Shown here: piece by piece, positions 11,176 to 23,133 of the stretch
Layout of the letters: every line of letters starts with the position of its first letter
How positions within the stretch are numbered: the stretch's first letter is position 1
NCBI GenBank assembly: GCA_024336345.1
Contig: JANFOG010000014.1
Location: 682,001-746,000, forward strand
Length of the DNA stretch: 64,000 nt
DNA from: Mariannaea sp. PMI_226
Taxonomy: Eukaryota > Ascomycota > Sordariomycetes > Hypocreales > Nectriaceae
Direction: 5' to 3'
Translations under genes and position numbers: made by a program
Notes under the pieces: generated by a model
What the model saw: the letters and a program-made list of their open reading frames with translations, nothing else
Database searches by the model: none
What the model was told of the DNA's origin: nothing

Positions 11176-13823
11176 TCATATCCTGACTCGAGCTTCCTGG
11201 GGATAATCCTCTATGGAACTGAGATAAAGCTGCCTCAAATCTAGCTGGTTGCCGATTCGCTGCGTGCTTGGTCTGCCCAGGCCATCTTGTTGGGGTGAAC
11301 CCGTGTGGCGCAAGAGGCGTCGATACTCCTCAGAGTTAAGGAGTCGTCTGCCTTCAGCCCTCCTGGTGCCTTGGATACATAACACTCCTCCTGCAATCAT
11401 CGCAGCAGCACTCGATGTACCCCCGAAATTAGCTGTGTACCTCCGGTCTAGATTGTTTATGCCGTGCAAGTCGCCATCACTCGCGGTACTAGTGACTAAG
11501 GCACCCCAGGCTTGGCAGTCAACTCTTTCGCCGTAGTTAGAGATTCTGAGTCGAGAGCGATCAAGATTATCGATTTGGCCAGGATGATATCCAGGACCAA
11601 CAAGGATTGCACCAGAAAAAGGGTTAATTGGATTGAAAGGGTTTCGCCAGTCATTACTAAAGCGAGGATTGGCGCCGTATGCTACATGGTCCAGGTTTTC
11701 CGATCCGTTGACCGCGGCTTCAATGACAACGATTCCCTTCTTGAAGACCGCGTCGTGGATGGCGGCAAATGCCTCTGGATATCATTCAACTGGAATGGAG
11801 CCCCTATCGGGCTGTATGCCATCTTGCGGAACTGGCGCATTTGGGCCAGGGGTTGGGCCTCGATGAGTAGAACGTCACCCCTTCGCAGCTTGCCACTAGC
11901 CACTGTAATTGTGAATGCGATGGATTGATAGAATGTGGAACAGCCGTACAAGGCGGCGTCTAGTGCAATACCGATAATACCGAATCTATTGTTAACTCTA
12001 CCAATGATTCGATGTATAGCGGTGCCGTGGTTGTTGTGGATTGGGTAGATCGAATTTATACCTGCGATACACTCACCGAAGAGATCTTCGTGGTTGAACT
12101 GCCATCCTGATTCGCAGTCGACGATTCTCATTTCGTCGCCTTTGCCTCCCCGTCTGTCATGGATATAGTATGCGTCGATTCCTCCGGGTGCCGCCTTAAG
12201 ATAACCTTGAGCCCTAGTGAATGAAGGCGTTCTAGTCGGCAGAGAGACCGGGGGTGATTATATGCTGCTTTAACCAATTCACTTTGGTTGAGTTCTTTTA
12301 GAAGATCCTCTTCATTCTCCACAGGGCCCTCAAAATCAACATAGTAGAAACTAGCCAAATCAAGCAGATTCCCGCTACTGGATTGGCCAAATGAGGGTTC
12401 TTCACTAACAGAAGCCTTGGCCTGCCCTTGCTCCCCTTCCGCTTTCTCTTTGTGAGTTTCGGCCTGTTTCTCACGAATAGCTTCTTTGTCTTCCCCAAAG
12501 AGGAGTTTGAGTTTTGTAGCGGGTAATCACAGCTTGTAAATCACCGATATCTTGGCTCGCACTCTTCGAACGAGGATTGTTGGTTTCGGATGCGGTTTTT
12601 AGTATAACTGTGATTTGATCCTTAGATGCCTGAGGGAACACCTTTGGGGGAGTAGGAGGCTGGCTAAGAGGCTGGTCCACGGCTGCTTCAGGCACAGTGA
12701 GCCTGGCAGTATCAATGAGGAACCCACAATACAGGATCGTTCTGTTAAATTGTAGGTTTAATTCAGTGGCATTGAATGTATGGTCCGGCTCTGGAGACAC
12801 GCGAAGCGCGGCGTCCTCAATTGCAGCACCAAGATATCTGACATAGAAGGAACAGTCTCTCCTTTTTATTGCGAGCTCTGCAAGGCTCCGCGCTACTAGC
12901 TTGATGAAGCCGAGGGAAGTGCCACATACCGGAAGGCAGCCTAAACCAGTTGACAGGGCAGTCAAACTTAGCTGAAGGTGTCTTTCGGTCTGCGTCGCTC
13001 GCGAAATTTCGTTCTCGTAAAGCGTACCACTCCAGCTACGGCAATACCGGCAATGATTCCCGCATATGCACTTCCATCCAGCCCACCGTTGCTGATCTTT
13101 GGAATTTGCACCGTCTTCATGAGCGATCCTAAAACGATGGGAGATTCCGTTTTGAGCAAGACAGTCTTAAGGCCAATGAGATAGGCTTCAACGACGAGGT
13201 GAGCGCGATAAATAGGTTGGTTCTCGGTTGCTACATTCGTGTTTTGAGCTATCATGGCAAATTCGACTGCCTGATGGATCACTTTGTTTAAGCACGCAGG
13301 GGAAATAAAAGCTCCACGCCGCAAGTGGTCGTACACTTTCTTCACTGCTTCGTTTTCCGTGAACTCACCGAACAAGATGTTAGAGAAGAACTCTGCTTTG
13401 TCATGTGCGCCCGACAGTACAAGGAGCGCTTGCTCAGTCGGGAGCACGAGTAACGGCGTTTCAGCGCAAGGAGTGACTCAGTGGTGAAGTTGCGCCGTTT
13501 CTGTGGCTCAAACACGAAACGTAGGCCTCGCTTTTTAGTGAGAAGTCTCCTAACGTTTCTTGGTGAAGCTTCTTTTGCTTCGTGTGATCTTAAGTCTCTA
13601 ACTAGGGATTCTGCGGCCTGCGGGGGACGGTTGTCGTCGCAGAAAGAGTAGATGTGTGTCGCGCACTGTCCCTCCTCCGTGCATCTGTTACCAAGATGGA
13701 GGTAGTTCTGGTACAAATAAGCTTGATTGGGCCGGTTTGGATTACTGCCAACGGGTTGTCCCATTTGCAATTGGTACCGTTGCAAATGTTGCAAGAACTC
13801 CGATAGATTAGCCTCATCCTAGG
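11176..13823 (-). pseudogene. Broken subtilisin-like serine protease (peptidase S8) gene
   Basis: Read on the minus strand, fragments in different frames assemble into one S8 protease. The catalytic Asp lies in RIVDCESGW (~12120), the His in NNHGTA (~12025) and the Ser in FGGTSSAAAMIAG (~11420). The stop is at 11176. Frame must change at a 4-A run (12512-12515), a 5-C run (12250-12254) and a 4-C run (11849-11852). In-frame TGA 11782-11784 sits where PVE-YPEAFAAI would probably have Trp. Further upstream, the frames 12968-13447 and 13342-13794 also look coding-like (the first ends in a hydrophobic stretch plus basic tail). They may be the 5' half of this gene or a second decayed gene. A plausible acceptor CCTAG lies at ~13820, but no start exon was found. 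S8 is a known effector-type domain in fungal NLR systems. The breaks could be decay or base-calling errors in homopolymers; the TGA argues for decay. Confidence 0.75.
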
Positions 13824-15010
13824 GTGAGTATACATGACGTCTATGAGACCCCATATTCGTCCGTATAGGCGAGGAGTAATCGCAATCAGCCGTTATAGAT
13901 TCTAGTTCAGATGGCTATTCGCTGCAGCTTCGATCGACCTAGAATAGCTCAGCGGCAAGCTCCCCTCTGACAATGTGAACGTTTTGCAAGATGAATTGAA
14001 AGGGAAGAACAACAGTGGTGTAAGGATTCGAGAATAAGTTAAACGAGTAAGAGAGGGGGCCTGACTGGGTGATATCTATACAAATGACGACGTATCATTA
14101 GAGTCGTTCAGCTGCTGGTTCCCTTACATGGCTGGCCTCGGCGTTTTTATCTTCGTGCTTCAAGTTCGCATGGGCATTTGAGTCTTGTAGCGTTTGACGG
14201 TTGCTCAGCACAACCCATATTCAAATACCGGCATTTATGCACCAGGGCAATGATGTATACATCCTTGAACGACTTTAACCTTGCCAAAGATATCCATAAC
14301 ACTACTAGTGACTACATAAAGGACGAGCTCTGGGGTATTCATTCTTAATTGTACAGTCGATTAATAGAGAGCAGTTGTGGATTATCGCATAAGCTAACTG
14401 CTTGAGCCGAACTCAATCAGTATTTCCACCTCTCTCCTCCCAACATGCGGAAGCAAAAGGAACTCGGGCATGTTCAGCTCAGCTGTCACGCATATATTCA
14501 TTGAATGATTATGTGAGATCAATCTAAACCTCAAGACCCTGACAGCTATGTATGGCGTCTCACCACTTTTCCGCACCTGGATGACGCTGTTATATCGCTA
14601 TACATCTTGCCGGAGAGGGCCAATGCACCATTCGCAGCATAGCCAAATATCAAACACCATCGGGCGCCATCAGAAGTCTTGCTACTCGCCTAATGCGGAT
14701 CTTTCTCTGTTGTTTCTCGCTGGGTAGTTACACTTTGCATTTTACAACACCTCTCCCCAAGTATCACTTTCCCTTCTTCTGCGAGTAGAACAGACCATAT
14801 TCAGCTTGCACTTATCTGTAATCGCAATCTTCTCCTTCTCCACCCAAATTACTCAAGACTGAGCATCAGGTACTTACAATTACTTTCGCGTAATCAGCCA
14901 CGCTGCAGCAATCAGCAGATCAGTCTAAGCGCAATCTCTATATTACAATCTCACTGAAACTGCTTTGGCAGGTCTTGGGAGTTTTATTTGATACGTATAT
15001 CAACATCGGC
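13824..15010. other. Region upstream of the S8 locus and downstream of the PNP-NACHT gene
   Basis: About 1.2 kb. A missing 5' exon of the S8 gene could lie in 13830-14100, but I could not find an ATG exon with a convincing donor. The rest shows no coding-like frame. Confidence 0.4.
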
Positions 15011-18000
15011 CTAGACTGGGGCAGGCGGCGAGTGGTTCATGTGCTTCTCGAGCAACTCAACAACTGTCTGACCCCGAAAATTGGGTTCATGTAGAGCTGC
15101 CCACGATATTGGCGTCCGGCCTTCATTATCCTTTGAGCTAGCATCAACTCCATCAACTGCTAGCAGCAGCTTCACAATAGTCACATGTCCCATTCCAGCT
15201 GCCCATGATAGCGGCGTCCGACCACTCTTATCCTTTAAGTTAGCATTAACTCCATTAACCACTAGCAGCAGCTTCACAACAGTCTCCCATCCCATTCCAG
15301 CTGCCCATGATAGTGGCGTCCGACCGTCATTATCCTTTGCCATAGCATCAACACCATCAACTGCTAGCAGCAGCTTCACAACAGTCTCCCATCCTACTCC
15401 AGCTGCCCATGATAGTGGCGTCCGACCGTTATTATCCTTTGAGCTAGCATCAATACCATCAACTGCTAGCAGCAGCTTCACAATAGTCATATGTCCCATT
15501 CCAGCTGCCCATGATAATGGCGTCCGACCCCATTTACTATCCTTTGAGCTAATATCAATACCATCAACTGCTAGCAGCAACTTTACAATAGTCTTATGTC
15601 CTCTTCCAGCTGCTAATAATAGTGGCGTCCGACCGTCATTATCCTTTGCCATAATATCAATACCATCAACTGCTAATAGCAACTTTACAACAGTCTCATG
15701 CCCAGTTTCAGCTGCCCATAATAGCGGCGTCCGACCCCATCTATCCTTTGAGCTAATATCAATACCATCAACTGCTAGCAGTAGCTTCACAATAGTCATA
15801 TGTCCCCCTCCAGCTGCTAATAATATTGGTGTCCGACCCCATCTATCCTTTAAGCTAATATCAATACCATCAACTGCTAGCAGCAGCTTCACAATAGTCT
15901 CATGTCCCCTTCCAGCTGCTAATAATATTGGTGTCCGATCGTCATTATCCTTTGCCATAATATCAATACCATCAACTGCTAGTAGCAACTTCACAACAGT
16001 CTTATGTCCCCTTCTAGCTGCTAATAATATTGGCGTGCAACCATTATTATCCTTTGCCATAACATCAACACCATCAACTGCTAGTATCAACTTCACAACA
16101 GTCTCATGCCCATTTTCAGCTGCCCATAATAGCGGCGTCCGACCCCATGTACTATCCTTTGCCATAATATCAATACCATCAACTGCTAGCAGCAGCTTTA
16201 CAACAGTCTCATGCCCATTTTTAGCTGCCCATAATAGCGGCGTCTGACCCCATATTCTATCCTTTGAGCTAGCATCAATACTATTAACTGCTAGCAGTAG
16301 CTTTACAACAGTCTCATGCCCATTTTCAGCTGCCCATGATAGCGGCGTCCGACCATCATTATCTTTTGAGCTAGCATCAATACCATCAACTGCTAGCAGC
16401 AACTTCACAATAGTCTCATATCCCTTTTCAGCTGCCCACGATAGCGGCGTCCGACCGTTATGGCCCCTTGAGTTGAGACTCTCATGTCCGGTCGAAATCA
16501 AAAACTTAGCAACGGCCGAAAATCCCCTTCTAAGCGCCCACCCAAGGGGTGTCTCAGTTTTATAAGCCGCAAAATCTCGTCCGTAGTCCAGCTGTGCAGA
16601 GATATCGTTCTCATGCGCAACGTTCGTTTCCTTCGACAACAGCGCTTTTACTGCCTCACGATGTCCGCCAGCCAAGGCAGCGAACAGAGGATAGCGGTGT
16701 CGCCCTCCTTGAGTATTAATGACTAAATCTTGGCGAAGCAGAGTTTTGATGAGCCTTGCCAAGTTCTTTTCGGCAGATATATACAGAAGTCTCACTGGCC
16801 GTTGGTGGCGATAGATCTCATATTTCTCAAGTAGGTTATTGCAATTGAGCCAGGTGTCGAAGGGAAACTTGCTCACGAAACTGTCTTGTGGTAGCCCACT
16901 GGCAGCAACATCGGCGTGATAGAGCACATGATGCGTTGCGTACGCAAGAAACGGAAACTTTTCTGACACCCGCTGCCGCAAATCTTTGGCTGCATCATCA
17001 GAAGCTTTTGGGGGCTCGTTATGCAAGCACCAGTAGTTGGACATATCGACTTTGAGGTAAGTAAGACAGCACTGCTTTAGCCGGTCGTGACTCAAACTAT
17101 CGAGGTCTTCCTTGAGTTCAGGCCACAGACCACGGAGACCATTATCTTTAATGAGGAAGTCCTGGACTGATTCGTGAATGAACTGAACTGTTTTATCCTT
17201 TGACTTCGTAGTCTCCGCGAGTCCTTTAGACGAACTCAGGACGAAACGTTGGATGAAGTCGGTTGTAACGTCTTCAGAATTCCATTCGGTCAAAGTCTCC
17301 GGCTCTAGGTTCAGTCCAGACAAGACTGCATAATAAAACTCCTCGGGCTTCAACGGTCGTTTTGCGTAAAGTATCCACTGGATGCAAAGTAAAAATTCAC
17401 CCATATTCTCTTGGTCCCTTCGTAGCATGTCCCTAAAGAGCTCGCTCAATTGGGCGGGTAGTTCTTTGAGCCTCTTCTTCACAGCGAAGATGCGGCCACT
17501 CCGGAATTCTTTGTTGAGGATATCGACGACTAGGACAACCCACATAAACACGCCCGCTGCCTTCTGAAGCATGACGGCCCTGACTTCCTCAGCATGCTTT
17601 CCCGGCCCCGCTCTCAATCTGTTTCGTATATAGTTGTCTAGATCTTGACCATGGCCAACTTGGTCCTCTAAAATCAGCTTCTGGCCAGTGCGGATGTCAA
17701 TATGTGGGTAGTGACGACTTGAGAAGCAGGTGTGCAGCTTTGAATGGTTCTGAACTGCTTCCTCTGCGAGACCTTCAAAATATTCAACCATATCTCTTAC
17801 TTGGTTTTCGTTGCCCTCATCTAAAGCATCGACAAAGCAGGTGAGCCGTCTGTCCCCAAGCCGTTTCACTGCCTCACAGAAAAGACTCTGAAGTGTCTCA
17901 ACTTCCCAAAAATAGCAACCGCCCTGATAACGAGGGGCATAGTCAGGATCATCTAGAACCTCCTGGAGGTCCAACAATTTCTCAAGCAACTGCAGGAGTA

Positions 18001-19492
18001 GGGACCGATACATTCCTCCTACTGACTTTTCGAGATCGCCCCCTCTGGCGTTGAAAAAGAATGCAATAGTGGCTGAGTTTCCGGCAGCTTTCTTCTTTGC
18101 ACCTGTGTAGATAAATTTCATCAATGTTGATTTTCCAGCTCCAGGTTTTCCGCTGATCCATAGAAAACCGTGGTGTTGATCAAGCTTAGTGTGATCTAGC
18201 CAGTCTGTGTAGTTTGGGTCTTCAAGGAACCACGCGCACGTTTTTGCATGAGCAGCTTTAATGTTCGACTGGCGAGACTCAAATTCTTCGAATCTCAGAG
18301 AATCCAGTAAATCTTTCCGTCGATCTTGGATCGACGACTGGTCTACTAGGCATTAGCGAGAAGTGACAATCTTGTGCAGGTTAATCGACCAAAACTAACC
18401 GGTAGCACTCTGTGATACAATCGCTGGCAGTGGTTGGCTAAAGGCTGCTTTCAAAGGGATGACAGAAATGAGCTCCTTCGCATATGCGGCGGCAGCGGCA
18501 GCGGCATATTTTTGCCATTGTTTGCTCTTGTGTGAATCCGAATAGTCACAGATTCCGCGGATGGTCAAACTCGGAACGGTGTCCATTAGTCCCGCCGCCT
18601 CCATTTCGAAGCATACGACATGATGTTCTTGGGCCAGCTTGTCCCTTGTCTTGGCGTCCTTCATGACCTGGTTACCGGAGGCGATGAGACCATAGTGAAT
18701 TTTCGGATAGGTGTTGACTCGGTCGGGCCTGTTCACCAATTTGGATTGATCACATTGATCGCAGTTTGGCATTAGTTGGACATGCTCGTACGTGCTGTCA
18801 AACAGCTGATCTTGTAGAGGGCCAGGATAAGCGTATTCCGTCATGCCCGGGTGTTGTTCCAATATCTGGGAGAGAAAGAAGGGAATTTGACTGCCAGTGG
18901 ATTCATGGTCTGCTCGCAGCTTGGAAACTGCTGTCATGATGTCCTGCGGCGGCCTGTTTACAACGCCTGTTCGCTCCACCTCACCGCCTGGAATCGTCTT
19001 TCCAAGATCGTACTGAAACACTCTGTCACCAACCACGATATCTCCGAGACGGACGTCGACATCTAGGGGGACTCCGCCGCCAATACCGACCATTAGGCTG
19101 ATACGTATGGAAGGGAAGCTTCGGCGCATGTTGTTTGCCACTACCGCTGCCTTGTTGGTGCCGTACTGGCCTGATGGAAGACATGCAATGGCTACACTGT
19201 GTATGCCAATGTTTCCCAAGGTATAGGCGTTGGTGTCACTAGAATCGACAGGCAGGTTTGGGTGAACATTGTCCAACATAACTTTCGCCGCGGCCATCTC
19301 TATAGGGAGAGCTGAGACCCAACCAATAGTATAGTCGTTGCGCGATCGTGGTCTTGGAGTGCCGGCTTGTATAAGTTCCCCGTCGCTATTCTCGTCTTCT
19401 TGATTCGATCTCTGTCGTTTCGAGGGGTTGGGAAATGCTTCACCACTCGCTGTTCGGACCCAACTCCTCTTCCTATTATCTGAAGCGCTCAT
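15011..19492 (-). CDS. PNP-NACHT-ankyrin NLR-like protein
   Basis: Two exons, 18400-19492 and 15011-18345 (complement), with a GTTAGT donor and a TAGTAG tandem acceptor, giving 1475 aa (or 1474). The start is the ATG at 19492 (MSASDNRKRSW); an open frame continues upstream but lacks another ATG. Residues ~52-345 are a nucleoside-phosphorylase (PNP_UDP) domain: YTIGWVSALPIEMAAA, GIGGGVP at 136-142, FEMEAAGLMD at 295-304 and RGICDYSDSHK at 312-322. The NACHT P-loop GKPGAGKS is at 430-437, followed by a CFVDALDE Walker B. The C-terminus holds 14 ankyrin units of 34-35 residues that are almost identical to one another. PNP domains are frequent N-terminal effectors of fungal NLRs, thought to act on nucleosides or nucleotides after activation by repeat-mediated recognition. 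A basic PSKRQR near residue 25 could be a nuclear signal. Confidence 0.92.
15059..16456 (-). repeat. Tandem array of ~14 ankyrin-coding units of 102-105 bp
   Basis: Units follow the pattern GRTPLxWAAxxGHETVVKLLLAVDGID plus a short linker ending in KD. They differ mainly at a few positions (SW/LW/LL after TP; EN/GM/GR before the conserved Gly-His; ASS/IMA/ISS in the linker). Unit length is 34 residues, or 35 where the linker ends in a W-containing variant. High DNA identity between units suggests recent duplication or gene conversion. Confidence 0.92.
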
Positions 19493-20119
19493 CTTTGCGG
19501 TAGATACGATATGATGGTTATGGATGTATCCAAACCCGGGGGGCTGGTCATTGCTGGGTTGAAGAGCTCGTGGTTGTTTGGAGGCCGGGAGCGTGGTGTC
19601 GACTTCTCGCAGTATCTGTGTCTTCACCTCGGCAGTGATTGCAGTGAACTTTGACAGCCTCGGAGGCAGCCTAAGCTCGAGGTAGAATCCCTGAGGCTGG
19701 GAGAAAGTGCGGGCACCAATCTCACAGCTCCCTATGCTGCTGAGGCTGAACTTGCGGCTGACTGTGGCCCGTGATACAGCCACACTAAGTTACAGCATAT
19801 ATGCGTGTATATAGTTGTGAAGCATGAATAACTTGCATATCCATCCTGACTCCCTCAACAGTTTGTGGGCTTGGTGGATATTACACGGCGCTCAATTGCA
19901 TTGAGTGACCCGACGAAAGTGGTGTAAATCTTCATCGAGAATCCTTGGAGGCAACTGCGCACCAGGTGTGAGAACCCTGTTCGGAAAAGCGCCCACTTGA
20001 TCGCCTAGTTCTACAACTGGCTTGGTGATGGCTTTCTGAGTAGTCACCCATCGCCCGCATGCCGAACTTTCGTCGGGGCCATTAGTTCATCTACGGACAC
20101 ACACACCTACAAGGCATAC
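19493..20119. other. Upstream region of the PNP-NACHT gene
   Basis: About 630 bases containing the 5' leader of the PNP-NACHT gene and the 3' side of the neighbouring minus-strand gene. Codons before 19492 are open to ~19783 but start with a non-ATG codon, so they are read as leader. Confidence 0.45.
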
Positions 20120-21561
20120 TTACCAGGGTTCGGTACGGTGCTTCGCTGGCGTCTTCCAAGTAATGCCGCTGCATTTTAGACAAATTTCTGCAAGAGAACT
20201 AGCCCTGTTAACCACCATCGCCAACTCGATGTGAAGTCCTGGTTTGACAGCTCTCTCCCAGTCAAATGCTCGGAGCTTGGCTCCGGTTTTTGCTATTTGG
20301 AGAGCAAATTGCATCGCAGCAATTCGATTCGCGCCTGGCCGATTATTTGCGTAGACTACATTTCTAAGTAAATTATCGAAGGACTTGTCGCGTCAGTATT
20401 TTGGCATGGAGCTCATGGGATGCGATCACTAACCTCCCAAGTTCTACAAGCTTGTATTGGTAGAGCCCAGCTCTCACCTTGGGCATCATCTAGTCGCACA
20501 ATTTCGAGGGTGAGATGGAGTGGAATAGCTTCAATCGCATGGATAATACGCTTCATCTGGCCAGCTATGTCAAGTAACATGCGACTGCGCTTGTTAATTA
20601 GTACAAGGTGGAAAGTTAGGTCAAAAGGAGATTTAACCTACCTATTTTGAGCTACAGCCTCCAGCATCTCCCTCGAGTAGGTTGCCAGGCTATAAGAAGA
20701 ATTAGCAAACATGAAGATGAGATGGTCCAGTGATTACATTACAGAACATAAAGCCCCCTAATATCTTGCATCAGAGAGTTCAGCCTCCTAATGCTGCATG
20801 CCGGGAGACTGCACCAGAAACGTTTATGCCAATCTGGGAGAGAGACCTAACGTGAGAGGCAACAGCTGCTAGTTCATGTTCCAACATTTTCGTTTGCTCC
20901 AATTGCTTCCTATTATTCATGATCGTTGTGAGTTTCAAGTCAGCGATTCTATCTGGTGTTGTCGATACTATGCTCAGTATGTTGGATGTCTGCTTGGCTA
21001 GGGCATCGGAATGGGTCTTTATGATTGCTGACTGGGTTCCACCCATGTCCTGAACACAATCCTTGAGCTGTCTCAGTTGAGCTCTGTTACAAATATCAAC
21101 TTATGTCTGACCGCATTCATATATGAGCGTTCGTACAGTGACTGAGCGGTAAGGAGCATGTTGATGGCCGCGATTTCTGACATGATAATTACGCGAACCT
21201 CGTCAACATCTTTCTTGGCTATCATTGACCAATGAAGGCGAGTCCCAATATTGCTGAGGCTCCGCGATGTGCGAAAGTGTCCCAGGCTAGACTCCTTGGA
21301 TCGCATTTTATCAGTTAGCGATTGAAGAGGCAGCAGGCAGTGCGTAACAATGGCTCTGACGCGCTCGAGGGTTTGGCGTTGAGAATCATCCTGTGGTATC
21401 AGCTGAAGAGCATGCTTTATTGCACTTTGTAGGAGCTCGATTTCGGCACCTAGTTGCTGGAAGTGCGCTGGTGCATTCTTGTAATTTCGTAATTCGACGG
21501 CGATGCGTTCGAAGAGACCTAACACAGCAATGACGTCTCCAACAGCGTACCCAAAGGACAT
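20120..21561 (-). CDS. Helical N-terminal domain plus ubiquitin-like (ULD_2-type) domain protein
   Basis: A multi-exon gene starting at ATG 21561 (MSFGYAVGDVIAVLGLFERI). Exons supported by splice signals and frame are 21137-21561, ~20850-21083, 20642-20689, 20434-20584 and 20120-20383. One small exon near 20730-20810 is needed to keep frame, and its boundaries are unresolved. The N-terminal ~200 residues are helical with many coiled-coil-like heptads, of the kind found at the start of fungal STAND and ubiquitin-like-domain proteins. The C-terminal part, DDAQGESWALPIQACRTWE to DWERAVKPGLHIELAMVV, matches the layout of the fungal ULD_2 ubiquitin-like domain (start D-A-x-G, end W...V.PG..I.M.M). 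It is followed by CLKCSG, half of a Cys-pair knuckle. Such proteins are often found near NLR genes. A GTAAGT at the stop leaves a further 3' exon possible. Confidence 0.65.
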
Positions 21562-22132
21562 CGTGGAATGCTTTTTCGTCGCACAGGGATGGAAATCCAA
21601 CAACTGGGCGAGGCTTCAAGGAGTTTAAAAATGCCGTCTCAAAGTCGGCGCAGCAAAGCACAGCCATAGACTCGTGACTTCTAATGCAGCCACAGGAAGA
21701 CATTGTGTATGCTTACAACCAATCAGGCCGATTCTCCTGTAGGTTGTGTAACAGGCACAACGAGCCCATGGCTTTTGACGCACAGTCACTCCCGCCCGTC
21801 ACCTTTTTATGAAAACCTGACATGGTTGCATAAAACAATCAAAGGAAATCGCACTAGTTCCACCATGCTCACGTTATGCAGTCCAGGTTTGCTTGTCAAG
21901 GTTCAACTAATTTCGCTGCATTGGCCTTGGGTTAGGTGAAGAGCATCCACGATGCAGACTATGCGCACATCGCGAAATGATACGTTATTTGTTGACCACC
22001 GAGCGCTTCAAAATAGTGCCACACTTCTCTCAGCTTTATATAAGTACCCTCCATCACTGAAACATGGCCCTTGTGAGACGTCCAGAAGCTGTCAAATTGT
22101 CAATTCTAGCCCCCTCGCGATGAAACTGAAAT
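21562..22132. other. Intergenic region, nothing recognised
   Basis: About 570 bases upstream of the ULD-domain gene. Only short frames without coding character are present. Confidence 0.4.
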
Positions 22133-22537
22133 TCATGAAAGGAAGTACTCGGTAATGGGCACATTATTAGTTTGGGAATGCAAGCGAAGCCAATTAAACT
22201 GCTGAGATAAATCGAAAAGCTGGGACACTGATTGAAGACCTTGATCTACTGGGGTTGATCTCTGCTTGGCAGAATAAACAGAGTGGCAGATGGGGCACAG
22301 AAGCTGACCATCACTCAACGGTATGAAGTCCAGGGTAGGGCGACAGACACAATGGGAGTTGCCGGAATCAAGACATATGTCGTATGATAGGATGCTACCA
22401 TATACACCATCCCACCGGCCGCCGGAAGATAGTCTTAATCGACCCTCCATTACGCTCTGACCAGTAGTGCATCTTAATACGACGTCGCTTGATGTTGTGC
22501 GGGTGTAGCAGCCCCGCACCGGAGCCTCCCGCACCAT
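22133..22537 (-). CDS. Possible hypothetical protein fragment with paired cysteines
   Basis: An open frame of 134 codons. It contains HCVCRPTLDFIPLSDGQLLC followed by PICHSVY, i.e. a C-x-C and a C-x2-C pair that could bind zinc, and the hydrophobic stretch LFDLSQQFNWLRL. I do not recognise a family. Only the middle and C-terminal part look protein-like; the start and upstream exons are not resolved (other short frames reach 22700). It could equally be chance. Confidence 0.3.
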   Translation of the reverse strand: MVREAPVRGCYTRTTSSDVVLRCTTGQSVMEGRLRLSSGGRWDGVYGSILSYDICLDSGNSHCVCRPTLDFIPLSDGQLLCPICHSVYSAKQRSTPVDQGLQSVSQLFDLSQQFNWLRLHSQTNNVPITEYFLS

Positions 22538-23133
22538 CGGCTAGCTGGTGGATCGTTGCAATCTGACGCAATCCAACAGTTGAGACTGTTTTTGTGGATT
22601 CGAGAGAGCCATCGGTTTCTGCGGTGGGATATGGGATCAGAGATGGGCAACGAGACATAGGCCCAAGAGCATTGACCTGCTTCAGAGAAAAGCTCAATCA
22701 AGACGGTTGAGACTTTCTTTGCACCGATAAGATCCGTCCTTTTGGCGTCTCTCGACTCCCATCAGCCAAGTAAGACATGCTACTAACGATAGTTGGAAGA
22801 AAAATGTCTCAAATGGTTAAGAACTCTTCATCATCAATGAGCAATGCAACATTTATAGAAATTGGAGTAGCAGTTACAGATGCCTTCCGCAGCTTGTACC
22901 ATTGTTTTGAGACTTTTGGCCAGCATCGGTTCGCGGGGGATGAAGACGTGATCCTCGAGAAGTTGTCGCCATATTTCGCAATTGCGGAGCTTATTAATTC
23001 CGAAGGTAGCCAGGTCAGCCCAGGTATAGATCTAAACAACGTTATAATATCACGGAAACTTGATATAAACCCCTTCAGTTTAGACGTCAATACTGGGAGA
23101 ACCAAGTAATCCTAAATACTACCAACAGTAAAA

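Noticed and set aside
12968..13447. A separate intact membrane protein gene in 13.0-13.4 kb
   Set aside because: The frame ends in a plausible TM plus basic tail but has no ATG-initiated start in context and overlaps another coding-like frame. It was kept within the broken S8 locus as an uncertain 5' part.
15081..16247. A 388-codon open frame on the plus strand opposite the ankyrin array
   Set aside because: The units are 102 or 105 bp, multiples of three, so an antisense frame free of stops in one unit stays open in all. It shows only repeated low-information sequence and no independent coding signal.
15059..16456. CRISPR-like regularly spaced repeats
   Set aside because: The whole unit is translated as ankyrin repeats in one frame; there are no unique spacers, and the genome is eukaryotic.
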